From Klebsiella sp. BIGb0138 (GTDB lineage Bacteria > Pseudomonadota > Gammaproteobacteria > Enterobacterales > Enterobacteriaceae): DNA of 48,660 nucleotides. The first letter of the stretch is position 1; each line of letters begins with the position of its first letter. The notes under the pieces were generated by a model, which was not told where the DNA came from, did not search any database, and was given only the letters and a program-made list of their open reading frames with translations. The stretch lies in assembly GCF_004342285.1 (NCBI RefSeq), contig NZ_SMCV01000019.1:1-48660 (forward strand), written 5' to 3'. Position numbers and translations under genes: made by a program. Shown here one piece after another: positions 26,756 to 36,892 of the stretch.

Positions 26756-27958
26756 TTAACGTAACCAGGCGGGAAGATCGTTTAAGCCCATCGCCTGACG
26801 AATCAGCTGCGGCTTCACCCCGGGTAAGGTATCCGCCAGTTTCAGGCCAATATCGCGCAGGAGCTTCTTCGCCGGATGGCTACCGGAGAACATTTCGCGA
26901 AAGCCCTGCATGCCTGCCAGCATCAATGCGGCGCTGTGCTTACGGCTGCGTTCGTAACGCCGCAGATACAGGTACTGACCGATATCTTTGCCCTGGCCAT
27001 GCAGACGCCGCAGTTCATCGATCAGTTCCGCCGCATCCATAAAGCCCAGATTCACCCCCTGCCCGGCCAGCGGGTGGATGGTGTGCGCGGCATCGCCCAC
27101 CAGCGCCAGCCGGTGCGCGGCGAACTGACGCGCGTAGCGGCCGGTCAACGGGAAAGTCTGACGCTCGCTTGCAAGCTGGCACAGACCAAGACGATTATCG
27201 AAGGCGATATTCAGCGCCTGATTAAAGGCCGCCTCATCCGCCTGGTGCATCCGTTCCGCCTCCTGCGGCGACAGCGACCAGACGATAGAACACAGGTGCG
27301 GATCGCTGAGCGGCAGAAACGCCAGGATACCGTCGCCGTGGAACACCTGGCGGGCCACCGCCTGGTGCGGTTCTGCGGTACGGATGGTGGCGACCAGCGC
27401 ATGGTGGCGATAGTCCCAGAAGGTCAGCGGGATATCCGCTTTGTTACGCAACCAGGAGTTTGCGCCATCGGCGCCGACCACCAGCCGGGCGGTCAGCATC
27501 GTGCCGTCCTGCAGGCTCAGAAAAGCCTCGTTTTCGCCCCACGCCACCTGCTGCAGCTGAGCCGGGGCCAGCAGCGTGATGTCAGAACAGCGCTGCGCCT
27601 TCTGCCACAACGCATGGTGAACGACCGCATTTTCAATAATATGACCAAGGTGGCTGAAGCCCATACTCTGGTCATCAAAGCTGATGTGGCCAAAGCTGTC
27701 CTTATCCCACACCTCCATCCCGTGATAGCAGCTGGCGCGCTGGGCGATAATTGTCGGCCAGACGTCCAGCCTGGTGAGCAGTTTTTCGCTGGCGGCGTTT
27801 ATGGCCGAAACCCGCAGCGCCGGCGGCGCATCGGCGTTTAATGGCTGCGGCTCGGCCTGTTCCAGCACCGCAACCCGCAGCCCGCTCCCCTGCAAACCGC
27901 AGGCGACCGCCAGGCCCACCATGCCACCGCCCACAATGGCAACATCAACACTTTGCAC
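26756..27958 (-). CDS. ubiI: 2-octaprenylphenol hydroxylase UbiI (VisC)
   Basis: GTG 27958 with AAGGAG seven bases upstream gives 400 residues as in E. coli; the frame to 28009 overlaps ubiH and is not used. A class A flavoprotein monooxygenase hydroxylating C5 of the quinone ring under oxygen. FAD motifs: VDVAIVGGGMVGLAVACGLQ at the N-terminus, VGADGANSWLR, and GDAAHTIHPLAGQGVNLG. It follows ubiH by ten bases. Confidence 0.95.
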   Translation of the reverse strand: MQSVDVAIVGGGMVGLAVACGLQGSGLRVAVLEQAEPQPLNADAPPALRVSAINAASEKLLTRLDVWPTIIAQRASCYHGMEVWDKDSFGHISFDDQSMGFSHLGHIIENAVVHHALWQKAQRCSDITLLAPAQLQQVAWGENEAFLSLQDGTMLTARLVVGADGANSWLRNKADIPLTFWDYRHHALVATIRTAEPHQAVARQVFHGDGILAFLPLSDPHLCSIVWSLSPQEAERMHQADEAAFNQALNIAFDNRLGLCQLASERQTFPLTGRYARQFAAHRLALVGDAAHTIHPLAGQGVNLGFMDAAELIDELRRLHGQGKDIGQYLYLRRYERSRKHSAALMLAGMQGFREMFSGSHPAKKLLRDIGLKLADTLPGVKPQLIRQAMGLNDLPAWLR

Positions 27959-27968
27959 GTTCAACTCC

Positions 27969-29147
27969 TTAACGGGGAACCCAACCGAGGGTACGCTGCG
28001 CCAGCGCATCGCGCGCCGGGGTAAATAATTCCATCGCCATCAGGCCCACGTTTCGCCCCGCCACCAGCGGCGCCCAGTGATTGGCGAACAGATGAACCAG
28101 CCCATCGGTCACGCCGATGGTGGCGGCTTTATCATCCGCGCGCCGCGCCTGATAATGACAAAGAAGCGAGTAATCGCCGGGATCCTGCCCGTTAGCGCAG
28201 GCCTGGGCCAGCGTTTCCGCCAGGCTCATGACATCCCGCAGGCCAAGGTTAAAACCCTGGCCGGCGATGGGATGCAGCGTCTGCGCCGCGTTGCCCACCA
28301 GCACCAAGCGATGGGAAACCGGGCGCGTAGCGGTAGTCAACGTCAATGGATAAACGCTGCGCTTTCCGGCATGAGTGATGCGCCCCAGCCGCCAGCCAAA
28401 TGCCTGCTGCAGCTGCGCGCAAAATTGCGCGTCGGACCAGGCCAGCACCTCATCGCGCCGCGACTGCGGGTGGCACCACACCAGCGAACAGCGGCCCTGC
28501 GACATCGGCAACATCGCCAGCGGGCCGTGCTCGGTGAAACGCTCAAAGGCGCGGCCCTCATGGGGCAGTGCGGTACTGACGTTGGCGATAACCGCCAGCT
28601 GCTCATAGGGCTGCTGCTGCCATTTCATCCCGCAGCGCGCGCCCAGGGTTGAACGCGAACCGTCGGCGGCGACCAGCAGTTGGCCCTCAATCGTCTCGCC
28701 GCTGTCCAGGGTGATGCTGACGCCCTCTTCCCAGCGGGTGACGTCTTCGACCGTCGCCGGACAGTGCAGGGTCACCCCCGGGGCTTCGCGCAGTTGCGCA
28801 AACAAACGCTGGCCGATATCGTGCAGCTCGACCACCTGCCCCAGGGCCGCCAGGCCGTAGTCCTGCGCCTCGAGCGTGACAAAGCCCGCATGCCCGCGAT
28901 CGCTAACGTGGACGCGCTGAATAGGCGTCGCGCAATCGGCGATGCCTTGCCAGATGCCGGTACGCGCCAACTGCTGGCAAGTGCCCGCCGCCAGCGCAAT
29001 CGCCCGGGCGTCAAAACCGGGATGCTGTGACGAATCTGGCTGCGCCGCCTCCACCAGATGCACCGGCAGCGCGCCGTCGGTCAACCGGGAGATGGCCAGC
29101 GCCAGGGTCGCCCCGGTCATCCCTCCGCCCACGATCAGTACGCTCAT
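27969..29147 (-). CDS. ubiH: 2-octaprenyl-6-methoxyphenol hydroxylase UbiH
   Basis: 392 residues as in E. coli. A paralogue of UbiI acting at C1 of the ring in ubiquinone synthesis. FAD-binding GGGMTGATLALAI, the DG motif AADGSRSTLGARC, and GNAAQTLHPIAGQGFNLG are present. Its ATG overlaps the pepP stop by four bases (ATGA), so pepP-ubiH-ubiI are translationally linked. Confidence 0.95.
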   Translation of the reverse strand: MSVLIVGGGMTGATLALAISRLTDGALPVHLVEAAQPDSSQHPGFDARAIALAAGTCQQLARTGIWQGIADCATPIQRVHVSDRGHAGFVTLEAQDYGLAALGQVVELHDIGQRLFAQLREAPGVTLHCPATVEDVTRWEEGVSITLDSGETIEGQLLVAADGSRSTLGARCGMKWQQQPYEQLAVIANVSTALPHEGRAFERFTEHGPLAMLPMSQGRCSLVWCHPQSRRDEVLAWSDAQFCAQLQQAFGWRLGRITHAGKRSVYPLTLTTATRPVSHRLVLVGNAAQTLHPIAGQGFNLGLRDVMSLAETLAQACANGQDPGDYSLLCHYQARRADDKAATIGVTDGLVHLFANHWAPLVAGRNVGLMAMELFTPARDALAQRTLGWVPR

Positions 29148-30460
29148 GACCGCTGTGCCGCCGCCATCAGCGCCTCGATATCGTCGGCTTTTTTCACCAC
29201 TCCGGCGGTAAGGTTTTCATTGCCGTCTTCGGTTATCACAATATCGTCTTCAATGCGGATGCCAATGCCGCGATATTGCGGCGGCACGTCGGCATCCGTC
29301 GCAATATATAACCCCGGTTCTACGGTCAGCACCATCCCCGGTTCAAGAACCCGCGAGCGATCGACATCGTAGTTGCCGACGTCGTGAACATCCAGCCCCA
29401 GCCAGTGGCTCAGGCCATGCATAAAGTATGGACGATGCGCGTTGTTCACCATCAGCTCGTCAACATCCCCTTTCAGGATGCCGAGGCGCACCAGGCCGGT
29501 AATCATAATGCGCACCACCTGCTGGTTAACCTGCTGAATGGAGGTGCCAGGACGATACAGTTCCAGCGCGGTGTCCAGCGACTCGAGGACAATATCGTAA
29601 ATCTCGCGCTGCGCCGGGCTGAATTTGCCATTCACCGGGAAGGTGCGGGTAATATCGCCGGCATAGCCGCGATATTCACAGCCGGCGTCAATCAGCACCA
29701 GCTCGCCGTCGCGCAGTTCGGATTCATTTTCGGTGTAGTGAAGAATACAGCCGTTTTCGCCGCCGCCAACGATGGTGTTATAGGAGGGGAAACGGGCGCC
29801 GTGGCGGTTGAACTCATGCAGAATCTCGCCTTCCAGCTGATATTCGAACATTCCCGGGCGACATTTTTGCATCGCACGGGTGTGGGCCAGGGCGGAAATC
29901 TCACCGGCGCGGCGCATCACCTCCAGCTCTTCCGGCGATTTAAACAGCCGCATTTCGTGCACCATCGGCCGCCAGTCAATCACCGAGGCGGGCGCCTGCA
30001 GATTCTGGCGCACGCCTTTACGCAGCTTGTCCAACGCGGTGAAGACGATTTTGTCGGCATAGGCGTATTCGCCCTGGGCAAAGTAGATCGCGTCAAGACC
30101 GTTCAGCAGCTGGAACAGCTGCTGGTTAATTTCGCTGAACGCCAGCGCCCGATCGACGCCGAGCTTCGCCGGTGCCGCGTCCTGGCCAAGACGGCGGCCG
30201 AACCAGATTTCCGCCGTGAGATCGCGGACGCGGTTAAACAGCACGCTGTGGTTATGGGTGTCGTCGCTTTTAATCAACACCAGCAAGGCTTCCGGCTCAT
30301 TAAATCCCGTGAAGTACCAAAAATCGCTGCTCTGCCGGTAGGGATATTCTGAATCTGCGCTGCGCACGGCTTCCGGCGCGGCAAAAATCAGCGCCGCGCT
30401 GCCTGGCTGCATCTGCGCCAGCAGTGTCTGGCGACGAGAAAGAAATTCCTGCTGTGTCAT
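29144..30460 (-). CDS. pepP: Xaa-Pro aminopeptidase (aminopeptidase P II)
   Basis: 438 residues (E. coli 441). Removes N-terminal residues preceding proline. The pita-bread M24 domain has the dimetal ligands in VLIDAGCEYRGYAGDITRTF (two Asp), HGLSHWLGLDVHD (His), LTVEPGLYI (Glu) and GIGIRIEDDIVI (Glu). Between ygfB and ubiH in the same operon. Confidence 0.95.
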   Translation of the reverse strand: MTQQEFLSRRQTLLAQMQPGSAALIFAAPEAVRSADSEYPYRQSSDFWYFTGFNEPEALLVLIKSDDTHNHSVLFNRVRDLTAEIWFGRRLGQDAAPAKLGVDRALAFSEINQQLFQLLNGLDAIYFAQGEYAYADKIVFTALDKLRKGVRQNLQAPASVIDWRPMVHEMRLFKSPEELEVMRRAGEISALAHTRAMQKCRPGMFEYQLEGEILHEFNRHGARFPSYNTIVGGGENGCILHYTENESELRDGELVLIDAGCEYRGYAGDITRTFPVNGKFSPAQREIYDIVLESLDTALELYRPGTSIQQVNQQVVRIMITGLVRLGILKGDVDELMVNNAHRPYFMHGLSHWLGLDVHDVGNYDVDRSRVLEPGMVLTVEPGLYIATDADVPPQYRGIGIRIEDDIVITEDGNENLTAGVVKKADDIEALMAAAQRS

Positions 30461-30483
30461 GACGCCCCCTCAACAAATTATCG

Positions 30484-31062
30484 TTAGTGTAATGTTGGCT
30501 TGCGAACTTCCGGCGCGGTTGGCTGCTGGCGGGAGAAGGTCTCGTGGCACAGCAGCGCGGCAACGCGCACGTACTCGATGATCTCCTCCAACGACATCTC
30601 CAGCTCTTCCTGATCTTCGTCTTCGTCGTAACCCAGTTGCGCAATATTACGCAGGTCGTCGATGGCTTCGCCGGTCTCGTCTTTGATTTTATCCAGCTTC
30701 GGCTGAGTGACGCCCAGGCCGAGCAGGAAGTGGTTAACCCAACCGGCCAGCGCGTCGGCGCGTTCAAATACGCTTACCGCGTCGCCTTCCGGCAGGTATA
30801 GCTGGAATAAGAAACCGTCATCTTCCAGCGAGTCGCTGGTCACGGAATGCATGGTACGCAGAGACTCGGCCAGCTCATGACCGAATGCCAGGCCTTCGTT
30901 GGTCAGGTCGTGCACCAGCGGCTGCCAGCTGCTGTCTTTATTGCCGCCGCACAGGATCCCACTGATCAAACCGTGCATTTCGGCAGGGGTTAAGCCCACG
31001 CCCTGTTGGTTCAGTAACTGGTCTACAGCGTTGTAACCAGGCATTTCGTTCTGTATAGACAT
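30484..31062 (-). CDS. ygfB: YgfB, UPF0149 family protein
   Basis: ATG 31062 ([20 protein letters not shown]) gives 192 residues as in E. coli. All-helical acidic cytosolic protein. In Pseudomonas aeruginosa a YgfB homologue antagonises the AlpA antiterminator; the role in enterobacteria is not established. First gene of ygfB-pepP-ubiH-ubiI, divergent from zapA. Confidence 0.92.
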   Translation of the reverse strand: MSIQNEMPGYNAVDQLLNQQGVGLTPAEMHGLISGILCGGNKDSSWQPLVHDLTNEGLAFGHELAESLRTMHSVTSDSLEDDGFLFQLYLPEGDAVSVFERADALAGWVNHFLLGLGVTQPKLDKIKDETGEAIDDLRNIAQLGYDEDEDQEELEMSLEEIIEYVRVAALLCHETFSRQQPTAPEVRKPTLH

Positions 31063-31163
31063 GCGCATTCGTCATCGTTGGGAGGAATATTCATGATATG
31101 CTACCACTTTGGACCCTGGTGAACCAGAATAGGGCTTGTACCTTCGCATCAGGGTAGCTATAG

Positions 31164-31556
<393 letters not shown>

Positions 31557-31597
31557 CACTTTGCCGTTAACTGTGTTAGAGTAATCGCAAGAACAAA

Positions 31598-31781
31598 ATT
31601 TCTCTGAGATGTTTGCAAGCGGGCCAGTCCCCTGAGCCGATATTTCATACCACAAGAATGTGGCGCTCCACGGTTGGTGAGCATGCTCGGTCCGTCCGAG
31701 AAGCCTTAAAACTGTGACGACGCATTCACCTTGAACCAAGGGTTCAAGGGTTACAGCCTGCGGCGGCATCTCGGAGATTCC
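31598..31781 (+). ncRNA. ssrS: 6S RNA
   Basis: About 184 bases nearly identical to the E. coli 6S RNA I recall: 5' ATTTCTCTGAGATG pairs with the 3' CATCTCGGAGATT to close the long stem, with the central bubble between (including GGTCCGTCCGAGAAGCC). 6S RNA binds the sigma70 holoenzyme in stationary phase. TAGAGT at 31577-31582 fits the -10 of the proximal promoter, whose start lies about nine bases before the mature 5' end. It is followed by fau, as in E. coli. Confidence 0.95.
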
Positions 31782-31906
31782 CTTTCTTTTTCGTTTCATC
31801 CCTCACGGCTTCATCTTCAGCATTTCACTCCTTGTGTATTACACTACGCCTACATGCATACCAGGCTCACGCCATGCCGTGATAATGCCAAAGCAGGCGA
31901 TCGATC

Positions 31907-32506
31907 ATGACCCAAATTTTTGATACTCAGGCCAACCGGCAACAGATTCGTCAGCAGATTCGCCAGCGTCGACGCGCGCTGACGCCAGAACAGCAGCGGC
32001 AGTTCGCCCAACAGGGCGCGGATCGAATGATGGCCTACCCGCCGATGGTGATGGCACGCACCGTCGCGCTGTTTCTATCCTTTGATGGCGAACTCGATAC
32101 CCAGCCGCTGATCGACCAGCTGTGGCGAGCCGGCAAACGGGTCTATCTCCCCGTGCTCCACCCTTTTAGTCCGGGAAACCTGCTGTTTTTGCACTACCAT
32201 CCACATAGCGAGCTGGTGCTGAACCGGTTGCGAATTCACGAGCCGAAGCTTGATGTACGCGACGTCTTGCCGCTGAGCCAACTGGACGTACTGATCGTCC
32301 CGCTGGTCGCTTTTGATGCCTCCGGGCAGCGTCTGGGGATGGGCGGCGGATTTTACGACCGGACATTGCAAAACTGGCAGCGCTATCGCCTGCAGCCTGT
32401 CGGCTATGCCCATGACTGCCAGCAGGTCGAGGCACTGCCCGCGGAGCAGTGGGATATCCCGCTGCCCGCGGTGATAACGCCCGCAAAACTGTGGCAGTGG
32501 GCGTAG
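31907..32506 (+). CDS. fau: 5-formyltetrahydrofolate cyclo-ligase (YgfA)
   Basis: 199 residues (E. coli annotated 182; the extra N-terminus MTQIFDTQANRQQ could be a start choice). Converts 5-formyl-THF to 5,10-methenyl-THF with ATP. The signature GMGGGFYDRTLQNW and the phosphate-binding RQRRRALTPEQQ are present. It is in the 6S RNA transcription unit; in E. coli ygfA is linked to persister formation. Confidence 0.93.
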   Translation: MTQIFDTQANRQQIRQQIRQRRRALTPEQQRQFAQQGADRMMAYPPMVMARTVALFLSFDGELDTQPLIDQLWRAGKRVYLPVLHPFSPGNLLFLHYHPHSELVLNRLRIHEPKLDVRDVLPLSQLDVLIVPLVAFDASGQRLGMGGGFYDRTLQNWQRYRLQPVGYAHDCQQVEALPAEQWDIPLPAVITPAKLWQWA

Positions 32507-32507
32507 C

Positions 32508-32687
32508 TTATTTGCCGCCCGACGTCTTTAGTGCTCTGTGATGCCAACCGCTTAACAGGAAGATCGGTGCCGGCGCCAGCTGCTGGAAAAAGTGGCCAGG
32601 GTTGTGGTACGGATTACGGCTTACATTCAGCCACACCTGCACATCAAAGCCTATCGCCACGTTGGCAGAGGTATACCTCCCGCCCAC
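32508..32687 (-). CDS. Unrecognised 59-codon ORF between fau and serA
   Basis: From GTG 32687 to TAA 32510-32508, beginning VGGRYTSANVAIGFDVQVWL and ending SGWHHRALKTSGGK. Codon use looks like that of neighbouring real genes (CTG, GCG, CAG, CGT), the frame is closed upstream by TAA, and no strong ribosome binding site is seen. It could be a small gene, the C-terminal remnant of a lost gene, or chance. In E. coli the fau-serA interval carries ibsC/sibC, which this does not resemble. Convergent with fau, one base apart. Confidence 0.3.
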   Translation of the reverse strand: MGGRYTSANVAIGFDVQVWLNVSRNPYHNPGHFFQQLAPAPIFLLSGWHHRALKTSGGK

Positions 32688-32733
32688 TATCAGAGTAATG
32701 GCGTGAAATTAAGCAGAGATTGATTCATCAGTT

Positions 32734-32758
32734 AAAGGGATCCCCGCAGGGATCCTTT
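32734..32758 (-). terminator. Terminator after serA
   Basis: AAAGGATCCC...GGGATCCCTTT on the minus strand forms a stem with one bulge, ending in a short T-tract; 8 bases from the serA stop. Confidence 0.65.
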
Positions 32759-32765
32759 CGACGAA

Positions 32766-33998
32766 TCAGAACAGCAGACGCGCGCGGATGGTGCCAGGAA
32801 TGGCTTTCATCGCCTGCAGCGCCTGTTGCGCCACATCCTCTTCCGCCTCAATATCGATAACCACATAGCCCATCTGCGGCGTGGTTTGCAGATACTGCGC
32901 CGCGATGTTGATGCCCTGAGTGGCAAAAATCTGGTTGATTGCGGTCAGCACGCCCGGACGGTTTTCATGGATGTGCAGCAAACGGCGCCCGCCGTGCAGC
33001 GGCAGAGAAACTTCCGGGAAGTTAACCGCCGAGAGCGTCGAACCGTTGTCGGAATACTTTGCCAGCTTGCCCGCCACTTCCAGACCGATATTCTCCTGCG
33101 CTTCCTGGGTAGAGCCACCGATGTGCGGCGTCAGGATTACGTTGTCGAACTCGCACAGCGGCGAGGTGAACGGGTCGCTGTTGGTGGCCGGTTCGGTCGG
33201 GAACACATCAATCGCCGCGCCCGCCAGATGCTTACGCGCCAGGGCATCGCACAGCGCCGGGATATCCACCACCGTACCGCGAGAGGCGTTGATCAGCAGC
33301 GCGCCGGGTTTCATCAGCGCCAGCTCTTCTGCACCCATCATATTTTTGGTGGAGGCATTTTCCGGCACATGCAGGCTCACCACGTCGCTCATGTTCAGCA
33401 GGTCGGAGAGGTGTTGAACCTGAGTGGCGTTGCCCAGCGGCAGTTTGCTTTCGATATCATAGAAATAAACGTGCATACCCAGCGATTCCGCCAGAATACC
33501 CAGCTGCGTGCCGATGTGCCCGTAGCCGATAATCCCCAGCTTTTTACCACGCGCCTCGAAACTCCCGACCGCCAGTTTGTTCCACACGCCGCGGTGCGCT
33601 TTGGCATTGGCTTCCGGCACGCCGCGCAGCATCAGCAGCAGCTCGCCAATCACCAGCTCCGCCACGGAGCGGGTATTCGAGAACGGGGCGTTGAACACCG
33701 GGATCCCGCGTTTCGCCGCCGCGTTTAAGTCCACCTGGTTGGTGCCGATACAGAAACAGCCAACCGCCACCAGTTTTTCCGCCGCGGCGAAGATCTCTTC
33801 AGTCAGATGAGTACGGGAACGCAGGCCAATGAAATGGGCATCACGGATCGACGCTTTCAGCTCCTCGCTGTCCAGCGCGCCTTTGTGAAATTCAATGTTG
33901 GTGTAGCCTGCCGCGCGGAGGTTCTCCAGCGCTTTCTGATGCACACCTTCAACCAGCAGAAACTTAATCTTGTCTTTTTCCAGTGATACCTTAGCCAT
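32766..33998 (-). CDS. serA: D-3-phosphoglycerate dehydrogenase
   Basis: ATG 33998 (MAKVSLEKDKIKFLLVEG) gives 410 residues as in E. coli. First step of serine synthesis from 3-phosphoglycerate. NAD motif GIIGYGHIGTQLG, catalytic Arg in INASRGTVVD and His in LTPHIGGSTQE. The C-terminal ACT domain (about residues 335-410, HIHENRPGVLTAINQIF) binds serine for feedback inhibition. It is functionally linked to gcvTHP through serine/glycine/one-carbon flow. Confidence 0.97.
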   Translation of the reverse strand: MAKVSLEKDKIKFLLVEGVHQKALENLRAAGYTNIEFHKGALDSEELKASIRDAHFIGLRSRTHLTEEIFAAAEKLVAVGCFCIGTNQVDLNAAAKRGIPVFNAPFSNTRSVAELVIGELLLMLRGVPEANAKAHRGVWNKLAVGSFEARGKKLGIIGYGHIGTQLGILAESLGMHVYFYDIESKLPLGNATQVQHLSDLLNMSDVVSLHVPENASTKNMMGAEELALMKPGALLINASRGTVVDIPALCDALARKHLAGAAIDVFPTEPATNSDPFTSPLCEFDNVILTPHIGGSTQEAQENIGLEVAGKLAKYSDNGSTLSAVNFPEVSLPLHGGRRLLHIHENRPGVLTAINQIFATQGINIAAQYLQTTPQMGYVVIDIEAEEDVAQQALQAMKAIPGTIRARLLF

Positions 33999-34192
33999 TT
34001 CCCCGTCCTGTTTTGTCTTATCTGATGTCGTGCGGAACGAAAGTTCTTCCAGCAACATATCAAAAAAAACTATCGCGGCAATATGAACGTTTGCGTCGGC
34101 GACCTGAAGAAATATCACTCAGAGGGAAATGGCAGGACAAAACACCAGAAAGCGGGAAAAAGGTAGATTGTTACTAATACTGGTTGCATAAA

Positions 34193-34208
34193 TGTGACAG
34201 AAGTCACT
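34193..34208 (-). promoter_or_regulatory. CRP-like site upstream of serA
   Basis: TGTGACAGAAGTCACT fits TGTGA-N6-TCACA with one mismatch, about 190 bases before serA. In E. coli a distal serA promoter is activated by cAMP-CRP, with Lrp acting on the region. It could alternatively serve nothing else, since rpiA ends just beyond. Confidence 0.55.
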
Positions 34209-34234
34209 AAATTCAGCCAGGAGAAAAAATATTT

Positions 34235-34258
34235 GCGAGGGAGCCGCTCGCTCCCTCG
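34235..34258 (-). terminator. Terminator after rpiA
   Basis: GCGAGGGAG...CTCCCTCG forms a nine-pair stem; on the minus strand CAAATATTTTTT follows. Confidence 0.75.
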
Positions 34259-34265
34259 ATCCAGA

Positions 34266-34925
34266 TTATTTTACGATGGTTTTTACACCATCGGCGGTAC
34301 CGATGAGTGCCACATCAGCCCCGCGGTTGGCAAACAGCCCGACGGTGACAACGCCAGGAATACCGTTGATGGTATTTTCCAGCGCGATGGCATCCAGAAT
34401 TTCCAGGCCGAAGACGTCAAGAATCACGTTGCCGTTGTCGGTCACCACGCCCTGACGATACTCCGGACGGCCGCCCAGCTTCACCAGCTGACGCGCCACG
34501 GCGCTGCGCGCCATCGGAATCACTTCCACCGGCAGCGGGAACGTACCAAGAATATCAACCTGCTTGGAGGCGTCGGCGATGCAGATAAACTTGTCCGCCA
34601 CCGAGGCGATAATCTTCTCGCGGGTTAACGCCGCGCCGCCGCCTTTAATCATCTGCATATGGCCGTTAATCTCATCGGCGCCGTCAACGTAAATCCCCAG
34701 ACGGTCAACGCTATTGAGATCGAAAACCGGGATGCCAAGGCCTTTCAGTTTTTCGGTGGAAGCATCGGAGCTGGAGACCGCGCCTTCAATCTGCCCTTTC
34801 ATGGTGCCCAGCGCATCGATAAAATGCGCGGCCGTGGAGCCGGTACCGACACCGACGATGGTGCCCGGTTGTACATATTGCAATGCCGCCCAGCCTACTG
34901 CTTTTTTCAGTTCATCTTGCGTCAT
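34266..34925 (-). CDS. rpiA: Ribose-5-phosphate isomerase A
   Basis: ATG 34925 ([18 protein letters not shown]) gives 219 residues as in E. coli. Interconverts ribose 5-phosphate and ribulose 5-phosphate. Signatures: [14 protein letters not shown] phosphate loop, [18 protein letters not shown] with catalytic residues, and NDKFI-type [11 protein letters not shown]. Divergent from argP. Confidence 0.97.
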   Translation of the reverse strand: MTQDELKKAVGWAALQYVQPGTIVGVGTGSTAAHFIDALGTMKGQIEGAVSSSDASTEKLKGLGIPVFDLNSVDRLGIYVDGADEINGHMQMIKGGGAALTREKIIASVADKFICIADASKQVDILGTFPLPVEVIPMARSAVARQLVKLGGRPEYRQGVVTDNGNVILDVFGLEILDAIALENTINGIPGVVTVGLFANRGADVALIGTADGVKTIVK

Positions 34926-35092
34926 GATTATGGTCCGAGATGTGAATACCTGTGGCGCATTATAGAACACCAGGCGGGGAATTGTCCCTGCGGTGGGGTC
35001 ACACAACTAAGCAGACCATTTTTCATCTTCATCAAAAACGAATTTATGTCATAGTGCGAGGTAATGAAAAGTGATAGGGGTACGCCAGAATA

Positions 35093-35986
35093 ATGAAACG
35101 ACCGGACTACAGAACACTACAGGCGCTGGACGCGGTGATAAGAGAACGTGGGTTTGAGCGCGCCGCGCAGAAGCTATGCATTACACAGTCCGCCGTCTCT
35201 CAGCGTATTAAACAGCTGGAAAATATGTTCGGGCAGCCGCTGCTGGTCCGTACCGTGCCGCCGCGTCCGACCGAACAAGGCCAGAAACTGTTGGCCCTGC
35301 TGCGTCAGGTTGAGCTGCTGGAAGAGGAGTGGCTGGGCGATGAGCAGACCGGCTCCACGCCGCTGCTGCTGTCGCTGGCGGTTAACGCCGACAGTCTGGC
35401 CACCTGGCTGCTGCCCGCGCTGTCCAGCGTACTTTCCGACTCCCCTATCCGCCTCAATTTGCAGGTGGAAGATGAAACCCGCACTCAGGAGCGCCTACGC
35501 CGCGGCGAAGTGGTCGGCGCGGTGAGTATCCAGCCGCAGGCGCTGCCAAGCTGTCTCGTCGATCAGCTCGGGGCGCTGGACTATCTGTTCGTCGCCTCGA
35601 AAGAGTTTGCGCAACGCTACTTCCCCAATGGCGTCACCCGCTCAGCGCTGCTCAAAGCGCCGGTTGTCGCTTTCGATCATCTGGATGATATGCATCAGGC
35701 GTTTCTACAGCAGAACTTCGACCTGCCGCCGGGCAGCGTGCCTTGCCATATCGTTAACTCTTCGGAAGCCTTTGTACAGCTCGCACGTCAGGGGACCACC
35801 TGCTGTATGATCCCGCATCTGCAGATTGAAAAAGAGCTGAACAGCGGTGAGCTTATCGATTTGACGCCGGGGCTGTTTCAGCGGCGGATGCTCTACTGGC
35901 ACCGCTTCGCACCGGAAAGCCGGATGATGCGCCGGGTGACCGATGCGCTGATCGACTACGGTCACAAGGTGCTGCGCCAGGACTAA
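35093..35986 (+). CDS. argP: LysR-type regulator ArgP (IciA)
   Basis: 297 residues as in E. coli. N-terminal winged HTH ([20 protein letters not shown], about residues 19-38) and LysR effector domain. ArgP activates argO (encoded nearby at 36893) with arginine as co-effector and lysine as antagonist, and controls lysine genes. Gene order argP-yggE-argO is conserved. Confidence 0.95.
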   Translation: MKRPDYRTLQALDAVIRERGFERAAQKLCITQSAVSQRIKQLENMFGQPLLVRTVPPRPTEQGQKLLALLRQVELLEEEWLGDEQTGSTPLLLSLAVNADSLATWLLPALSSVLSDSPIRLNLQVEDETRTQERLRRGEVVGAVSIQPQALPSCLVDQLGALDYLFVASKEFAQRYFPNGVTRSALLKAPVVAFDHLDDMHQAFLQQNFDLPPGSVPCHIVNSSEAFVQLARQGTTCCMIPHLQIEKELNSGELIDLTPGLFQRRMLYWHRFAPESRMMRRVTDALIDYGHKVLRQD

Positions 35987-36002
35987 GCGCGAGCGATAAA
36001 AA

Positions 36003-36026
36003 AAGCCACTTCAGATGAAGTGGCTT
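36003..36026. terminator. Bidirectional terminator between argP and yggE
   Basis: AAGCCACTTC-AGAT-GAAGTGGCTT, ten pairs, with A-tract left and T-rich sequence right, serving both convergent genes. Confidence 0.85.
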
Positions 36027-36040
36027 GTTTATTTGCTGAC

Positions 36041-36802
36041 TTACTGCGCCGCTTCGGGCTGTTTCGCCGGTGCCGCAGGCGCTGATGCGGGCTGACCCGG
36101 CTGCAGTTCAAAGACCACATCGACCTGATCGTCAAACTGAATGGTCGCCTGCTCGTAGGTTTCCTGTGCGGAAACCGGGGCGGCATCGGCGGCTTTCATC
36201 ATCCGCACCATCGGGCTCGGCTGATAGTTGGAGACATGATAGCGCACGCTATAGACCGGTCCCAGCTTGCTGTGGAAGCCTGACGCCAGCTCCTGCGCCT
36301 GATGCACGGCGTCATCAATTGCCGCTTTACGCGCTTTGTCTTTGTAGGTATCCGGTTGCGCAACGCCTAACGAAACGGAGCGTACTTCGTTCAGACCGGC
36401 CTTTAACGCGCCGTCCAGCAGACCATTCAGCTTGTCCAGCTGGCGCAACGTCACCTCAACGGTGCGCACCGCGCGGTAGCCTTTCAGGATGCTTTTGCCA
36501 TTCTGATAATCGTAATCAGGCTGGGTACGCAGGTTGGCTGAATTAATATCTTTTTTGGCAATACCGTTCTTTTCCAGGAAAGAGAGGTACTGCGCCACGC
36601 GCTCATCGGCTTGCTTCTTCGCCGAGGCCGCATCTTTCGCCGCGACGTTAACTTCAATCGCCAGGGTGGCGATATCAGGAACCGCCGCCACGCTGGCGGT
36701 ACCTGAAGTCACAATGTGTGGGCCATTCGGCAATTCATTTGCCTGCACTGCCATTGCGCTAAATCCGATTGCTGCCGCCAGGGCCATGAGTTTTAACTTC
36801 AC
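36041..36802 (-). CDS. yggE: YggE, SIMPL-domain periplasmic protein
   Basis: 253 residues (E. coli 246). A signal peptide (to about residue 21, VQANE) is followed by the SIMPL/DUF541 domain (ITSGTASVAAVPDIATLAI-like segment, YRAVRTVEVTLRQLDKLNGL). A Pro/Ala-rich tail (ASAPAAPAKQPEAAQ) ends it. In E. coli YggE is linked to reduced oxidative stress; the mechanism is unknown. Confidence 0.92.
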   Translation of the reverse strand: MKLKLMALAAAIGFSAMAVQANELPNGPHIVTSGTASVAAVPDIATLAIEVNVAAKDAASAKKQADERVAQYLSFLEKNGIAKKDINSANLRTQPDYDYQNGKSILKGYRAVRTVEVTLRQLDKLNGLLDGALKAGLNEVRSVSLGVAQPDTYKDKARKAAIDDAVHQAQELASGFHSKLGPVYSVRYHVSNYQPSPMVRMMKAADAAPVSAQETYEQATIQFDDQVDVVFELQPGQPASAPAAPAKQPEAAQ

Positions 36803-36892
36803 TGTCGTTTCTCCATCTTACATTGGTCGTCCATACGCGGACGCATGCCTGCAAGCTTAACGCGTATGCGGCGAAAGTCCATCGGACAACGC

